From Microbulbifer sp. YPW16 (GTDB taxonomy: Bacteria > Pseudomonadota > Gammaproteobacteria > Pseudomonadales > Cellvibrionaceae), in assembly GCF_021290385.1 (NCBI RefSeq), contig NZ_CP089928.1:2988501-3052500 (forward strand): a stretch of DNA of 64,000 nt. The letters run 5' to 3'. The translations under genes and the position numbers were made by a program. Positions 56,548 through 64,000 of this stretch are shown here, in pieces. Below the pieces are notes generated by a model. The model made no database searches, was not told where the DNA came from, and saw only the letters and a list, made by a program, of their open reading frames with translations. Within the stretch, counting starts at the first letter, position 1. Each line of letters starts with the position of its first letter.

Positions 56548-58359
56548 TCACTTGCGATAAAAGTTGTCGATGTCTGCCGGCAGGATAATGCCCGCGGCGT
56601 CATTGTCCAGCATGCCCGAATAACCGCGGGAGATATACAGGGCGTCGGCCTTGCTGCTTTCCAGTTTCTGGTGGGCCTCCAGCAGTGTGCTGCGCCAGTT
56701 GAGCCCGGCCGCCGCAAAGCGCTCGCCGGGCAGCTTGAGCAGGTCCACCGGGGGCTCCTCCCCCTCCACCGCCTGGCTGCCCTCCGGGGCACCTTTCTTT
56801 TCCTCCACCCGTTGCAGGAAGCTGGCGAGGTCGGCTGCCCGCAACAACTGGTGCGCGGGTTCGTCCGGCAACTCTACCAGCACCCACAGCGGGTGGCGCT
56901 GAATCAGCCGCTCGGCCTGGCTCCGCCCCACTTTCTGTGGTGACACCACAAAGCGCCGTTCCATCACGCTGGCGACCCCCACGCGGTTCAGCATCTGTGC
57001 TCGCCAGGTGGGGGTGCCGCTCTTGTCCATGGCTCGCAGGGTCTCCTGGAAGATACCCTGGGCTGCAAAAAAGTAGCGGCTCACCAGGCAGGCCACCACG
57101 ATCATCATCATGCCCGGGAAGAGCACGTTGGGGTTGTAGGTGAGTTCCAGGATTGCCAGCAGCGCCGCCAGTGGTGCATCCAGCAAGGCGGCCATCATCG
57201 CGGCCATGCCCACCATGGCGTAGAAGCCCGGGCTGGCGGTGTACTCGCCCAGCCACAGGTTGGCCAGGCTGCCGGCTATGCCGCCCATGCAGGCGCCGAG
57301 GAACAGGCTGGGGCCGATCACGCCCCCGGGAATGCCCAGGCCGGAGGCCAGCGCCGTCGCCACCATTTTCGCCGCCACGATCACCAGCAGGGCCCCCAGG
57401 GCAAGTTCGCCCAGCATTGCCAGTTCGAGGGTGTCATACCCCGCGCCGAGGATCTCCGGCACCCAGATGCCCAGGGTGCCGGTCACCAGCCCGACCGCCA
57501 GGAAACGCAGGATCGGTGCGCGGCGCTGCATGGGGGCCAGGTATCTCTGGGCGCGAATGAAGAGTGCGGCGAGGGTGCCGATGACTACGGCACAGAGCAG
57601 CAGCACCGGCAGCTCGGCCAGCGAGCTGAGCTGGATCGCGGGTACGTTGAAAGCCGGCTGGTTGCCGAAGGCCAGTTGGGTGATGGCGCTTCCGGTCGCT
57701 GCAGCGAGGATGACCGGCAGGAAACCCACCACCGAGTACTCGAGCATCACCACTTCCATGGCAAACACCACCCCCGCCAGCGGGGTGTTGAAGGAAGCCG
57801 CGATCGCCGCTGCCACACCGCAGCCGAGCAGGCTGCGCACCGAATTGTTGGGGAGTTTAAGCCTGCGCCCGAGCCAGCTGCCACTGGCGGCGCCGAGGTG
57901 TACTGCGGGGCCCTCGCGACCCACGGACTGGCCGCTGACCAGCGCGATTGCACCGGCGAAAAACTGCAGTAACGCGTTGGCCACTGGCATATTGGCCTGG
58001 TGGTTGTGCAGGCGGTCGAGCACATGGACCACACCCACCAGCCGCCAGCCGGGGCTCAACAGCTGGTAGATGGCCCCCAGTACCAGCGCTCCGCCAACGG
58101 GCAGGGCGAAGCGCCAATAGGTGGGCAGGCTTTCATAGCGCTCGGGGATGGACAGGAACAGCTCCGCCGGTATTTCGCTCAGCAGGCGAAAGGCCACCGT
58201 CACCGCTCCCGCGAGGATGCCGGTCAGCAGGGCCATGGCCAGCAGCGGTGCCAGCGCCTCCTGGGATGACAGCTGCAGGCGCCACTTTTCCAGTCCCCGT
58301 TCGCGCAGGGGCCATTTCGGCTGCTTTTTTTTACCCGTGGGGCGCGCTTTCCTGAGCAC
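56548..58359 (-). CDS. ClC-family chloride channel/transporter with C-terminal CBS region
   Basis: The 603-residue protein has about ten hydrophobic helices. It keeps the gating-Glu motif [20 protein letters not shown] and [20 protein letters not shown], but the first filter motif GSGIP is replaced by GVVHVLDRL. The C-terminal ~150 residues hold CBS-like sequence ([34 protein letters not shown]). The GTG start has AAAGGA 6 nt ahead. The gating Glu suggests an H+/Cl- exchanger, but the altered filter makes ion choice unsure. Confidence 0.9.
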   Translation of the reverse strand: MLRKARPTGKKKQPKWPLRERGLEKWRLQLSSQEALAPLLAMALLTGILAGAVTVAFRLLSEIPAELFLSIPERYESLPTYWRFALPVGGALVLGAIYQLLSPGWRLVGVVHVLDRLHNHQANMPVANALLQFFAGAIALVSGQSVGREGPAVHLGAASGSWLGRRLKLPNNSVRSLLGCGVAAAIAASFNTPLAGVVFAMEVVMLEYSVVGFLPVILAAATGSAITQLAFGNQPAFNVPAIQLSSLAELPVLLLCAVVIGTLAALFIRAQRYLAPMQRRAPILRFLAVGLVTGTLGIWVPEILGAGYDTLELAMLGELALGALLVIVAAKMVATALASGLGIPGGVIGPSLFLGACMGGIAGSLANLWLGEYTASPGFYAMVGMAAMMAALLDAPLAALLAILELTYNPNVLFPGMMMIVVACLVSRYFFAAQGIFQETLRAMDKSGTPTWRAQMLNRVGVASVMERRFVVSPQKVGRSQAERLIQRHPLWVLVELPDEPAHQLLRAADLASFLQRVEEKKGAPEGSQAVEGEEPPVDLLKLPGERFAAAGLNWRSTLLEAHQKLESSKADALYISRGYSGMLDNDAAGIILPADIDNFYRK

Positions 58360-58383
58360 CGTGCGTCCTTTCCCGATGGTGGC

Positions 58384-58412
58384 TTGTGGTAGAGTGCAGC
58401 CTCCATTATACA
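58384..58412 (+). promoter_or_regulatory. Candidate argC promoter
   Basis: TTGTGG (58384-58389), 17-bp spacer, TATACA (58407-58412), 60 bp before the argC GTG. It overlaps the divergent clcA leader. Confidence 0.4.
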
Positions 58413-58471
58413 GGCCGCGCCGGCGGTGTATGGGTGAGCCCGGTACGGATACAGCAGCGAGGAGTCAGACA

Positions 58472-59518
58472 GTGATCAAAGTAGCAATCGTCGGCGGGAC
58501 CGGATACACGGGGGTGGAGCTGCTGCGACTGCTGGTATTGCACCCGCAGGTAAGCCTGGCTGCGATCACCTCCCGCGCCCTGGCAGGGCAGCCAGTGGCG
58601 GAACTTTTTCCCAGCCTCCGGGGTCACTGTGACCTGGCTTTCTGTGAACCGGACCTGGCCCAGTTGGCCACGTGCGATGTGGTCTTTTTTGCCACTCCCC
58701 ACGGGGTGGCGCAGGCCCAGGTGCCGGAACTGGTGGCACGCGGGGTAAGGGTCATCGACCTGTCGGCGGATTTCCGCCTGCGCGATATCGCCACCTGGGA
58801 GCGCTGGTATAACCAGTCGCATGCCGCGCCGGAGCTGGCGGCGGAAGCCGTGTACGGCCTGCCCGAGGTCAACCGCGAGCAGATTGCGGGGGCACGGCTG
58901 GTGGCCTGCCCGGGCTGCTACCCGACAGCGATCCAGCTCGGCTGGATCCCGCTGCTGGAGCGCAACCTGGTGGAGCCGGGGCACCTGGTGGCGAGTGCCG
59001 CGAGCGGCGCCACCGGCGCCGGGCGGCAGGGCAAGACCGAGTTGCTGCTGGCCGAGAACAGTGACAGCTTCCGCGCATATGCGTCAGGCGGCCATCGCCA
59101 CCTGCCGGAGATCGAGCAGGGACTGCGCCGGGTGCAGGCCGCAGGCAGTGCCGAGCCGCGGGTGACCTTTGTGCCACACCTGCTGCCGATGGTGCGCGGT
59201 ATCCATGCGACCCTGTTCGCGCGGCTGAACGGGGACAGCGGTCTGGCTGAGCTGCAGGAACTGTACGAACAGCGGTATGCCGCTGAACCATTTGTGGACG
59301 TGCTGCCACCAGGCAGTCACCCGCAGACCCGCAGCGTCAGGGGGAGCAACATGTGCCGTATTGCCCTGGCGCGGCCGGATGACCGGGACACGGTGGTGGT
59401 GATGTCGGTGATCGACAATCTCGCCAAGGGCGCCTCGGCCCAGGCCATCCAGAATATGAACATCATGTTTGGCCTGAATGAGAAGCTCGGACTGGAGAGC
59501 CCGGCGCTGCTGCCTTAG
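58472..59518 (+). CDS. argC: N-acetyl-gamma-glutamyl-phosphate reductase
   Basis: The 348-residue protein starts [20 protein letters not shown] and has [25 protein letters not shown], the active-site Cys [29 protein letters not shown] and [11 protein letters not shown]. It reduces acetylglutamyl phosphate in arginine synthesis. GTG 58472 is chosen: GAGGAG lies 7 nt ahead and the frame upstream overlaps clcA antisense. Followed by a DUF6776 gene as in Pseudomonas. Confidence 0.96.
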   Translation: MIKVAIVGGTGYTGVELLRLLVLHPQVSLAAITSRALAGQPVAELFPSLRGHCDLAFCEPDLAQLATCDVVFFATPHGVAQAQVPELVARGVRVIDLSADFRLRDIATWERWYNQSHAAPELAAEAVYGLPEVNREQIAGARLVACPGCYPTAIQLGWIPLLERNLVEPGHLVASAASGATGAGRQGKTELLLAENSDSFRAYASGGHRHLPEIEQGLRRVQAAGSAEPRVTFVPHLLPMVRGIHATLFARLNGDSGLAELQELYEQRYAAEPFVDVLPPGSHPQTRSVRGSNMCRIALARPDDRDTVVVMSVIDNLAKGASAQAIQNMNIMFGLNEKLGLESPALLP

Positions 59519-59578
59519 AATCGTCAGATTCAACAGGCTCACAAGTAAGTCATAACGAGATAAGAACACACGGGTGTC

Positions 59579-60322
59579 ATGGCACATAAAGTAAAAGGCA
59601 GTAAACAGTACCGCATGAAGGTAGTGCCGCACCGGCCCTACTCCGGCGCCCTGACGTTGCTGGGGGTGACGCTGCTGGTACTGGTCACCTCGGCGGCCGC
59701 TTACTTCGCCGGCCAGCACCACCTGCGTAAGGGGCTGGATCGCAAGACCATGGCCCACGAGGAGTCCCTGGACAGGCTCGATTCCCTGCGCAGGGAAAAT
59801 GAAGCCCTGCGGCTGCGGGTGGCCACGGCCGAGCAGTCACTGGCGATCGGTGAGCAGGCGGACGAGAAAGTGCGGGCCGAGCTGGTGGAGAAGGAAAACC
59901 GGATCGCCGAACTCAAGCAGGAAATTTCCTTTTACCGGGGCCTGATGGCGCCGGATGATGACGGCGATGGTGTTTCCATCGGCCGTTTCAGTCTTTCGCA
60001 AATGGCCGATGAGCGGCGCTACCAGTTCAAACTGTTGGTGCAGCAGTCGGCCACGCGACACAGCGTGGTGACGGGGCACGCGACCTTCACCGTGGTGGGC
60101 AGTCAGGATGGACAGCCAAAACGCTATCCGCTCAGCGCCCTGTCGCAGCAGGTGGACAGCGAAAAGATCGCCCTGCGCTTCAAATATTTCCAGAATATTG
60201 AGGGCGAGCTACAGTTGCCTCATGGCTTCGAGCCAGAGGGCGTTGAGCTGTTGCTCAAGTCCAGCGCGCGTAAGGGGTTCAATATCGAGCAGCGTTATGG
60301 CTGGCTGGTTCAGAAGAGCTGA
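59579..60322 (+). CDS. DUF6776 family membrane protein
   Basis: The 247-residue protein has a basic N-terminus, one membrane segment (~22-44), a coiled coil (MAHEESLDRLDSLRRENEAL through ELKQEISFYRGLMAPD, ~60-120) and a periplasmic beta-rich domain. It is a conserved pseudomonad-type gene of unknown function next to the bactofilin gene, suggesting a linked envelope or shape role. Confidence 0.85.
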   Translation: MAHKVKGSKQYRMKVVPHRPYSGALTLLGVTLLVLVTSAAAYFAGQHHLRKGLDRKTMAHEESLDRLDSLRRENEALRLRVATAEQSLAIGEQADEKVRAELVEKENRIAELKQEISFYRGLMAPDDDGDGVSIGRFSLSQMADERRYQFKLLVQQSATRHSVVTGHATFTVVGSQDGQPKRYPLSALSQQVDSEKIALRFKYFQNIEGELQLPHGFEPEGVELLLKSSARKGFNIEQRYGWLVQKS

Positions 60323-60358
60323 TGCCAGGCGCTGATTGCACGAGGTTTTGACTGGATT

Positions 60359-60805
60359 ATGTTTAGAAAGCAAGAGAAAGAGAAGACGACGACTATGGCT
60401 AGCTCTGGAAGTAACCACACGACCCTGATCGCCCGCCAGACCGAAGTGAGTGGCGACCTGCATTTCCGCGGTAACCTGGTGGTTGAGGGCACCGTTCACG
60501 GGAATGTCAGCGCACACAGCGACAGTGACGCGCGCCTGCAGATTGTCGATGGCGGCAAGGTGGAAGGTGAGATTCGCGTGCCGCACGTGGTCATCAATGG
60601 CAACGTCAAGGGCGATGTGTATGCCGTTCGCCACCTGGAGCTCTCCGCCAAGGCAATGGTTGAGGGCAACGTGCACTACAAGCTGATCGAGATGGTCAAG
60701 GGCGCACAGGTCAATGGCTCCCTGGTTTCCAACGTTGAGATGGACAACGCCGGTGAGCCGCGCATGCTCGAGTATTCCGAGGAGATCTCGGTCGACTCCG
60801 AGTAA
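60359..60805 (+). CDS. Bactofilin
   Basis: The 148-residue protein has the repeating beta-helix of bactofilins (TEVSGDLHFRGNLVVEGTVH, DGGKVEGEIRVPHVVINGNV, LELSAKAMVEGNVHYKLIEM). It forms polymers at the membrane that organise cell-wall enzymes. ATG 60395 is a possible shorter start. It lies 36 bp after the DUF6776 gene; M23 peptidases are common partners, and one lies 1.7 kb downstream. Confidence 0.93.
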   Translation: MFRKQEKEKTTTMASSGSNHTTLIARQTEVSGDLHFRGNLVVEGTVHGNVSAHSDSDARLQIVDGGKVEGEIRVPHVVINGNVKGDVYAVRHLELSAKAMVEGNVHYKLIEMVKGAQVNGSLVSNVEMDNAGEPRMLEYSEEISVDSE

Positions 60806-60820
60806 TCCCGGCTCTCTTTG

Positions 60821-60852
60821 ACCGGCTGGTCGGCCTCTGTCGGCCGGCCGGT
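60821..60852. terminator. GC-rich hairpin after the bactofilin gene
   Basis: 9-bp stem ACCGGCTGG / CCGGCCGGT (one G-T pair), 14-nt loop, no U-tract. Low confidence. Confidence 0.3.
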
Positions 60853-60864
60853 GTATGCGGCCGA

Positions 60865-60889
60865 ATACTTGACTGATTTCGTCGGTTTT
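60865..60889 (+). promoter_or_regulatory. Possible IscR type-1-like site over the erpA promoter
   Basis: Half-sites ATACTTGACT (60865-60874) and GTCGGTTTT (60881-60889) match 22 of 25 positions of the IscR type-1 consensus as I recall it. The site covers the -35 TTGACT (60869-60874); a weak -10 CACTAT lies at 60892-60897 after a 17-bp spacer. ErpA is IscR-controlled in E. coli. Confidence 0.55.
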
Positions 60890-60961
60890 AGCACTATGGC
60901 GGCCCCCGGGCCCAGCTCAGTACAATGGGTGGGCTGGCCCATATTCTGCCGAGAGAGACTT

Positions 60962-61315
60962 ATGTCAGAAGCTGTTTCCTTTTCTCCCGAGCCGGTGATC
61001 GTTACCGAGAAGGCTGTGGCCAAGGTCAAGAGCCTGCTTGAAGAGGAGGGCAATCCGGAGCTGAAACTGCGGGTGTTCGTCACCGGCGGCGGCTGTTCCG
61101 GCTTCCAGTACGGGTTCACTTTCGATGAGCTGGTGGCTGACGACGATGCGCTGGTCGAGAAAGATGGCATCGAGGTCGTGGTAGACCCGATGAGCTATCC
61201 GTACCTGGTTGGGGCAACAGTGGACTACGAAGAGGGCCTGTCCGGCTCGCGCTTTGTGGTGCAAAACCCCAACGCTTCCTCCACCTGCGGCTGCGGGTCA
61301 TCATTCTCCATCTGA
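60962..61315 (+). CDS. erpA: Iron-sulfur cluster insertion protein ErpA
   Basis: The 117-residue A-type carrier has the three Cys ligands in [13 protein letters not shown] and STCGCGSSF. It delivers 4Fe-4S or 2Fe-2S clusters to apoproteins such as isoprenoid and respiratory enzymes. ATG 60962 has a GAGAGA ahead; an open frame to 60818 is unsupported. An IscR-like site lies upstream. Confidence 0.96.
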   Translation: MSEAVSFSPEPVIVTEKAVAKVKSLLEEEGNPELKLRVFVTGGGCSGFQYGFTFDELVADDDALVEKDGIEVVVDPMSYPYLVGATVDYEEGLSGSRFVVQNPNASSTCGCGSSFSI

Positions 61316-61417
61316 TCGCCCGGGATGAACCCGGGCCGGGTCCTGTCCTGTTCCCGTAGCTCGGCTGTCCCTTATCTTCCTGCCTTCCCTGCTCCCGCCT
61401 GGCCGCTCGCCATCCAC

Positions 61418-62527
61418 TCAGGCGGGGTAGATACCTCCGAGCACCGTTTCGCGAACCGCGCCGGTTACACCGGGACAGTTGCCCGGGAGCCCGTGCATGG
61501 TCTGGCGCGCCAGCCACGCGAAGCCGACAGCCTCCAGCCAGTCGGCGTCGATACCATAACTGCCGGTGCTGGCGATCGACCAGGTGGGCAGGCGCCGGTG
61601 CAGGCGCTGCATCAGGTCCGCATTGCGTGCGCCCCCACCACAGATCAGCAGCTCACCGCCGTTGGCAAAGGCGTGCACGGCGTCCGCGATACTGGCGGCA
61701 GTGACCTCGGCCAGGGTCGCCTGAACGTCCGCCGGGGCCAGCTCCAGGCCCTCGCCAGCCCGCTCCAGCCAGGTGGGATTGAATGCCTCGCGCCCGGTGC
61801 TTTTGGGGGCTGGGGCGGTGAAATAGGGGTCGGCCATCAGGCGGTTGAGCAATTCCGGGCTGACGCGACCGCTGGCGGCCCAGGCGCCGTCGCGGTCAAA
61901 TGGCTGGCTGCGGTGCAGGCCAATCCAGTAGTCCAGCAGGGCATTGCCGGGACCGGTATCGTAGCCGCGCACGCTGCCGTCGGCGCGTAATTCAGTGATA
62001 TTTGCCATGCCGCCGATGTTCACCACCGCACGATCGCGGTCGGCCGCGAAGGCCGCCTTGTGAAAGGCTGGCATCAGTGGGGCGCCCTGGCCACCGAGGG
62101 CCATATCGCGCCGGCGGAAGTCTGCCACCGTGGTAATACCGGTGCGGGTGGCGATGGTGTTGGGGTCGCCGATTTGCATGGTAAAAGGGTGGGCGACAGT
62201 GCCGGGCGGCCGGTGGCGCACGGTCTGGCCGTGGCTGCCGATAGCGGTGACTCCGGCCGGTTTGACCCCGGCATTATCCAGCAGGGCCAGGGTTGCCTCG
62301 GCAAACAGCTGGCCCAGCTGGCAGTCCAGCTGGCCGGCCCGGTCCAGTTCCGAGGGGCCGGGGGCGCAAAGGGCCAGCACGGCATCGCGCAATGCAGGGG
62401 GGATCGGGTGGCCCAGCGTGGCGATAATATCGGCCCTGGACGACGTTTCCTCAGAGAACTCGACCAGCACCGCGTCGACACAATCGACGCTGGTGCCGGA
62501 CATCAGGCCGACATAAAGCTCGCCCAT
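61418..62527 (-). CDS. anmK: Anhydro-N-acetylmuramic acid kinase
   Basis: The 369-residue hexokinase-fold protein has YVGLMSGTSVDCVDAVLVEF (the usual Gly after Asp is Cys), AIGSHGQTVRHRPPGTVAHP, VNIGGMANITEL, GYDTGPGNALLDYWIGL and ICGGGARNADLMQRLHR. It turns 1,6-anhydro-MurNAc to MurNAc-6-P in wall recycling. It converges on erpA and lies downstream of an M23 peptidase gene. Confidence 0.95.
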   Translation of the reverse strand: MGELYVGLMSGTSVDCVDAVLVEFSEETSSRADIIATLGHPIPPALRDAVLALCAPGPSELDRAGQLDCQLGQLFAEATLALLDNAGVKPAGVTAIGSHGQTVRHRPPGTVAHPFTMQIGDPNTIATRTGITTVADFRRRDMALGGQGAPLMPAFHKAAFAADRDRAVVNIGGMANITELRADGSVRGYDTGPGNALLDYWIGLHRSQPFDRDGAWAASGRVSPELLNRLMADPYFTAPAPKSTGREAFNPTWLERAGEGLELAPADVQATLAEVTAASIADAVHAFANGGELLICGGGARNADLMQRLHRRLPTWSIASTGSYGIDADWLEAVGFAWLARQTMHGLPGNCPGVTGAVRETVLGGIYPA

Positions 62528-62531
62528 AGGG

Positions 62532-63914
62532 TCAGTTGACGTTTTGTTGGTTTTGTTCTTCGCCGCGTTGTGCCAGCGCCGGTTGCTCGTAATTTTCCAG
62601 TTTTGCCAGCAGGGGCTGGGTCTGGGCGCGGAAGCGCGCCATCTCGGAATCCGGGATGGACTTGGCCTTGGGCAGCTTGCGCACGATGGTGGCAGGGTTG
62701 CGGTGATGGCCGTCTACCAGGAACTCGTAGTGCAGGTGGGGGCCGGTTGCATACCCGGTGGCGCCGACGGTGCCGATCACCTGGCGCTGCTTGACCCGGT
62801 CGCCCACCTTCACCTTGCGCTTGTTCAGGTGCAGGTAGCGGGTGATGTAGCGCTCGCCGTGCTTGATAAACACATAATTGCCATTGGGCCTGCTATAGCC
62901 GGCCTTGATTACGCGCCCGCTGCCAGCAGCATATACCGGGGTGCCGCGCGGTGCGGCGTAATCGGTTCCGTTGTGTGGCCGGCGGGTTTTATGGATCGGG
63001 TGCAGGCGGCTCGGGTTGAAGTGTGAGCTGATGCGGGCAAAGTCCACCGGGGTGCGGATAAATGCCTTGCGCATGCTTTTGCCATCAGGGGTGTAGTAGT
63101 TGGCATCACCGTTCTGGTCGACGTAGCGCACCGCACTGAAGGTTTTCCCCTGGTTGACGAATGTCACCGCCTGGATAGGGCCATTGTCGATCTTCTCGCC
63201 GTCGAGGAATTCTTCCTCAAAGAGTACGCTGAAGTGGTCTCCTTTCCTGATGTCGAGGGCAAAGTCGATATCGGAGCTGAAGACCTGCGCCATTTCCATG
63301 ATGAGGTTATTGCTCAGGCCCGCGTTGTTACCGGCAACAAACAGGGAGCTCTCGATCTCTGCCTGGCGGTAGGCCGGGTAACTGTCGGCCTCCCGCTGGT
63401 GCAGGGCATAGCTGAAGTCGCCGCTGTCACCGCGCTTGAATTCCAGGCGGCTGAGGCGATCCCGGTGCACCTCCAGGCTGTCGAGTGAGCCGTCACCAGC
63501 GATATGGAAGGTGAGTTCCTCACCGGGGCTCAGTCGCGCAAGGCCCTTGGCTTCCTTGCCGCTCTCCAGTAGCTCGTACATATGGCGGATATCCACGCCG
63601 GCACGGTCAAACAGGTTGGAGAGGGTGTCGCCGTTACGAACCTTCACCCGTTTGCTGCTGGTGGGGGCGGGGGTTGCTGGAGAGGCCTCGGGTGCGGCGT
63701 CGGCAGCGGCCATGACCACGGCGGGAGCAGCTTCCTCAACTGCGGACAGGGTCACAGGCAATGAATGGCGCTTCGCCTCTACCTCTGGGGTGGAGACGAA
63801 CATGGCGAGTGCCAGCGCGCAGCTTGCGGCACCTGCCGCGAGGGCATGGGTGCGCGGGAAGTGCTGGCGCAGTGCGCCCAGCAGGCGCGGCTTGGTAGTG
63901 CGATGATTCTGCAT
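62532..63914 (-). CDS. M23-family peptidoglycan endopeptidase (MepM/OapA-like)
   Basis: The 460-residue protein has an N-terminal membrane/signal segment (ALAAGAASCALALAMFVSTP), an OapA/LysM-like region (VRNGDTLSNLFDRAGVD), and a C-terminal M23 LytM domain with HxxxD as HNGTD and HLHYEF, so zinc ligands are intact. It cleaves peptide cross-links to allow wall growth. ATG 63914 is chosen; the frame opens to 63986. In relatives tyrS lies next, beyond this window. Confidence 0.92.
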   Translation of the reverse strand: MQNHRTTKPRLLGALRQHFPRTHALAAGAASCALALAMFVSTPEVEAKRHSLPVTLSAVEEAAPAVVMAAADAAPEASPATPAPTSSKRVKVRNGDTLSNLFDRAGVDIRHMYELLESGKEAKGLARLSPGEELTFHIAGDGSLDSLEVHRDRLSRLEFKRGDSGDFSYALHQREADSYPAYRQAEIESSLFVAGNNAGLSNNLIMEMAQVFSSDIDFALDIRKGDHFSVLFEEEFLDGEKIDNGPIQAVTFVNQGKTFSAVRYVDQNGDANYYTPDGKSMRKAFIRTPVDFARISSHFNPSRLHPIHKTRRPHNGTDYAAPRGTPVYAAGSGRVIKAGYSRPNGNYVFIKHGERYITRYLHLNKRKVKVGDRVKQRQVIGTVGATGYATGPHLHYEFLVDGHHRNPATIVRKLPKAKSIPDSEMARFRAQTQPLLAKLENYEQPALAQRGEEQNQQNVN

Positions 63915-64000
63915 GGTCTTAACAGGAGGCGCTGTTTGTACTTGTCTTGCGTGCTTTGCGGTGTCTAAAAAACGAACACCAAACACCCTTTATATCAAAA

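Overview
The window reads as chromosomal DNA of a high-GC marine gammaproteobacterium of the Pseudomonas/Cellvibrionales type. Microbulbifer or a close relative is my best guess, from general resemblance only and not from a database search. The gene order is close to the one I know from Pseudomonas: cca next to the SpoVR/YeaH/YeaG stress operon; lptD-surA-pdxA-ksgA-apaH with amgK-murU divergent to lptD; rpe-trpE and trpGDC; vfr, an osmC-like gene and coq7; purD/purH and fis-dusB; prmA; accCB-aroQ-dsbD; and argC-DUF6776-bactofilin-erpA-anmK-M23 peptidase. No rRNA, tRNA, CRISPR array, insertion sequence or prophage was seen.

Layout. 1-556 is the 5' part of cca on the minus strand. 676-849 holds a strong minus-strand promoter, a series of hairpins and an intrinsic terminator with no protein gene, a candidate structured small RNA. 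1072-6451 has an excisionase-type HTH/pseudo-receiver gene and the spoVR-yeaH-yeaG operon. galE and an orphan CapA-like gene follow. About 9.0-14.6 kb is an AT-richer island: an HlyD-type adaptor, a C39-peptidase ABC exporter, two tiny double-glycine precursors with glycine-zipper mature parts, a noncoding-looking stretch with two unlisted hydrophobic small ORFs and a terminator, and a CPBP-family membrane protease homologue. This looks like a two-peptide, class IIb-like microcin system with its own maturation, export and probable immunity. It is the most likely undescribed system here.

14.7-23.3 kb is outer-membrane biogenesis, rRNA methylation and peptidoglycan recycling. 23.3-29.1 kb is rpe plus a tryptophan cluster: a candidate leader peptide with Trp-Arg-Trp precedes trpE, and a voltage-gated-type cation channel gene lies between trpE and trpG, overlapping both. 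Its selectivity filter resembles calcium-selective bacterial channels. 29.2-42.6 kb is housekeeping: Vfr, ubiquinone, purines, Fis, biotin carboxylase and DsbD.

42.7-50.3 kb holds envelope lipoproteins, a PCuAC copper chaperone, a GGDEF/EAL protein with altered motifs, a PfkB kinase and PBP1b with a long charged C-terminal tail. 50.4-52.1 kb is an HxlR-controlled redox cassette. 52.2-58.4 kb has heme genes (hemB, hemL, hemJ), a divergent thiD and a ClC transporter. 58.5-64 kb is argC to an M23 endopeptidase, with an IscR-like site in front of erpA.

Recurring links are cell-wall recycling (amgK, murU, anmK, M23 peptidase, PBP1b, bactofilin), heme and Fe-S supply (hemB, hemL, hemJ, erpA) and copper/thiol handling (dsbD, PCuAC protein). 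All functions are inferred from recognised sequence motifs and neighbourhood. No computation was run.
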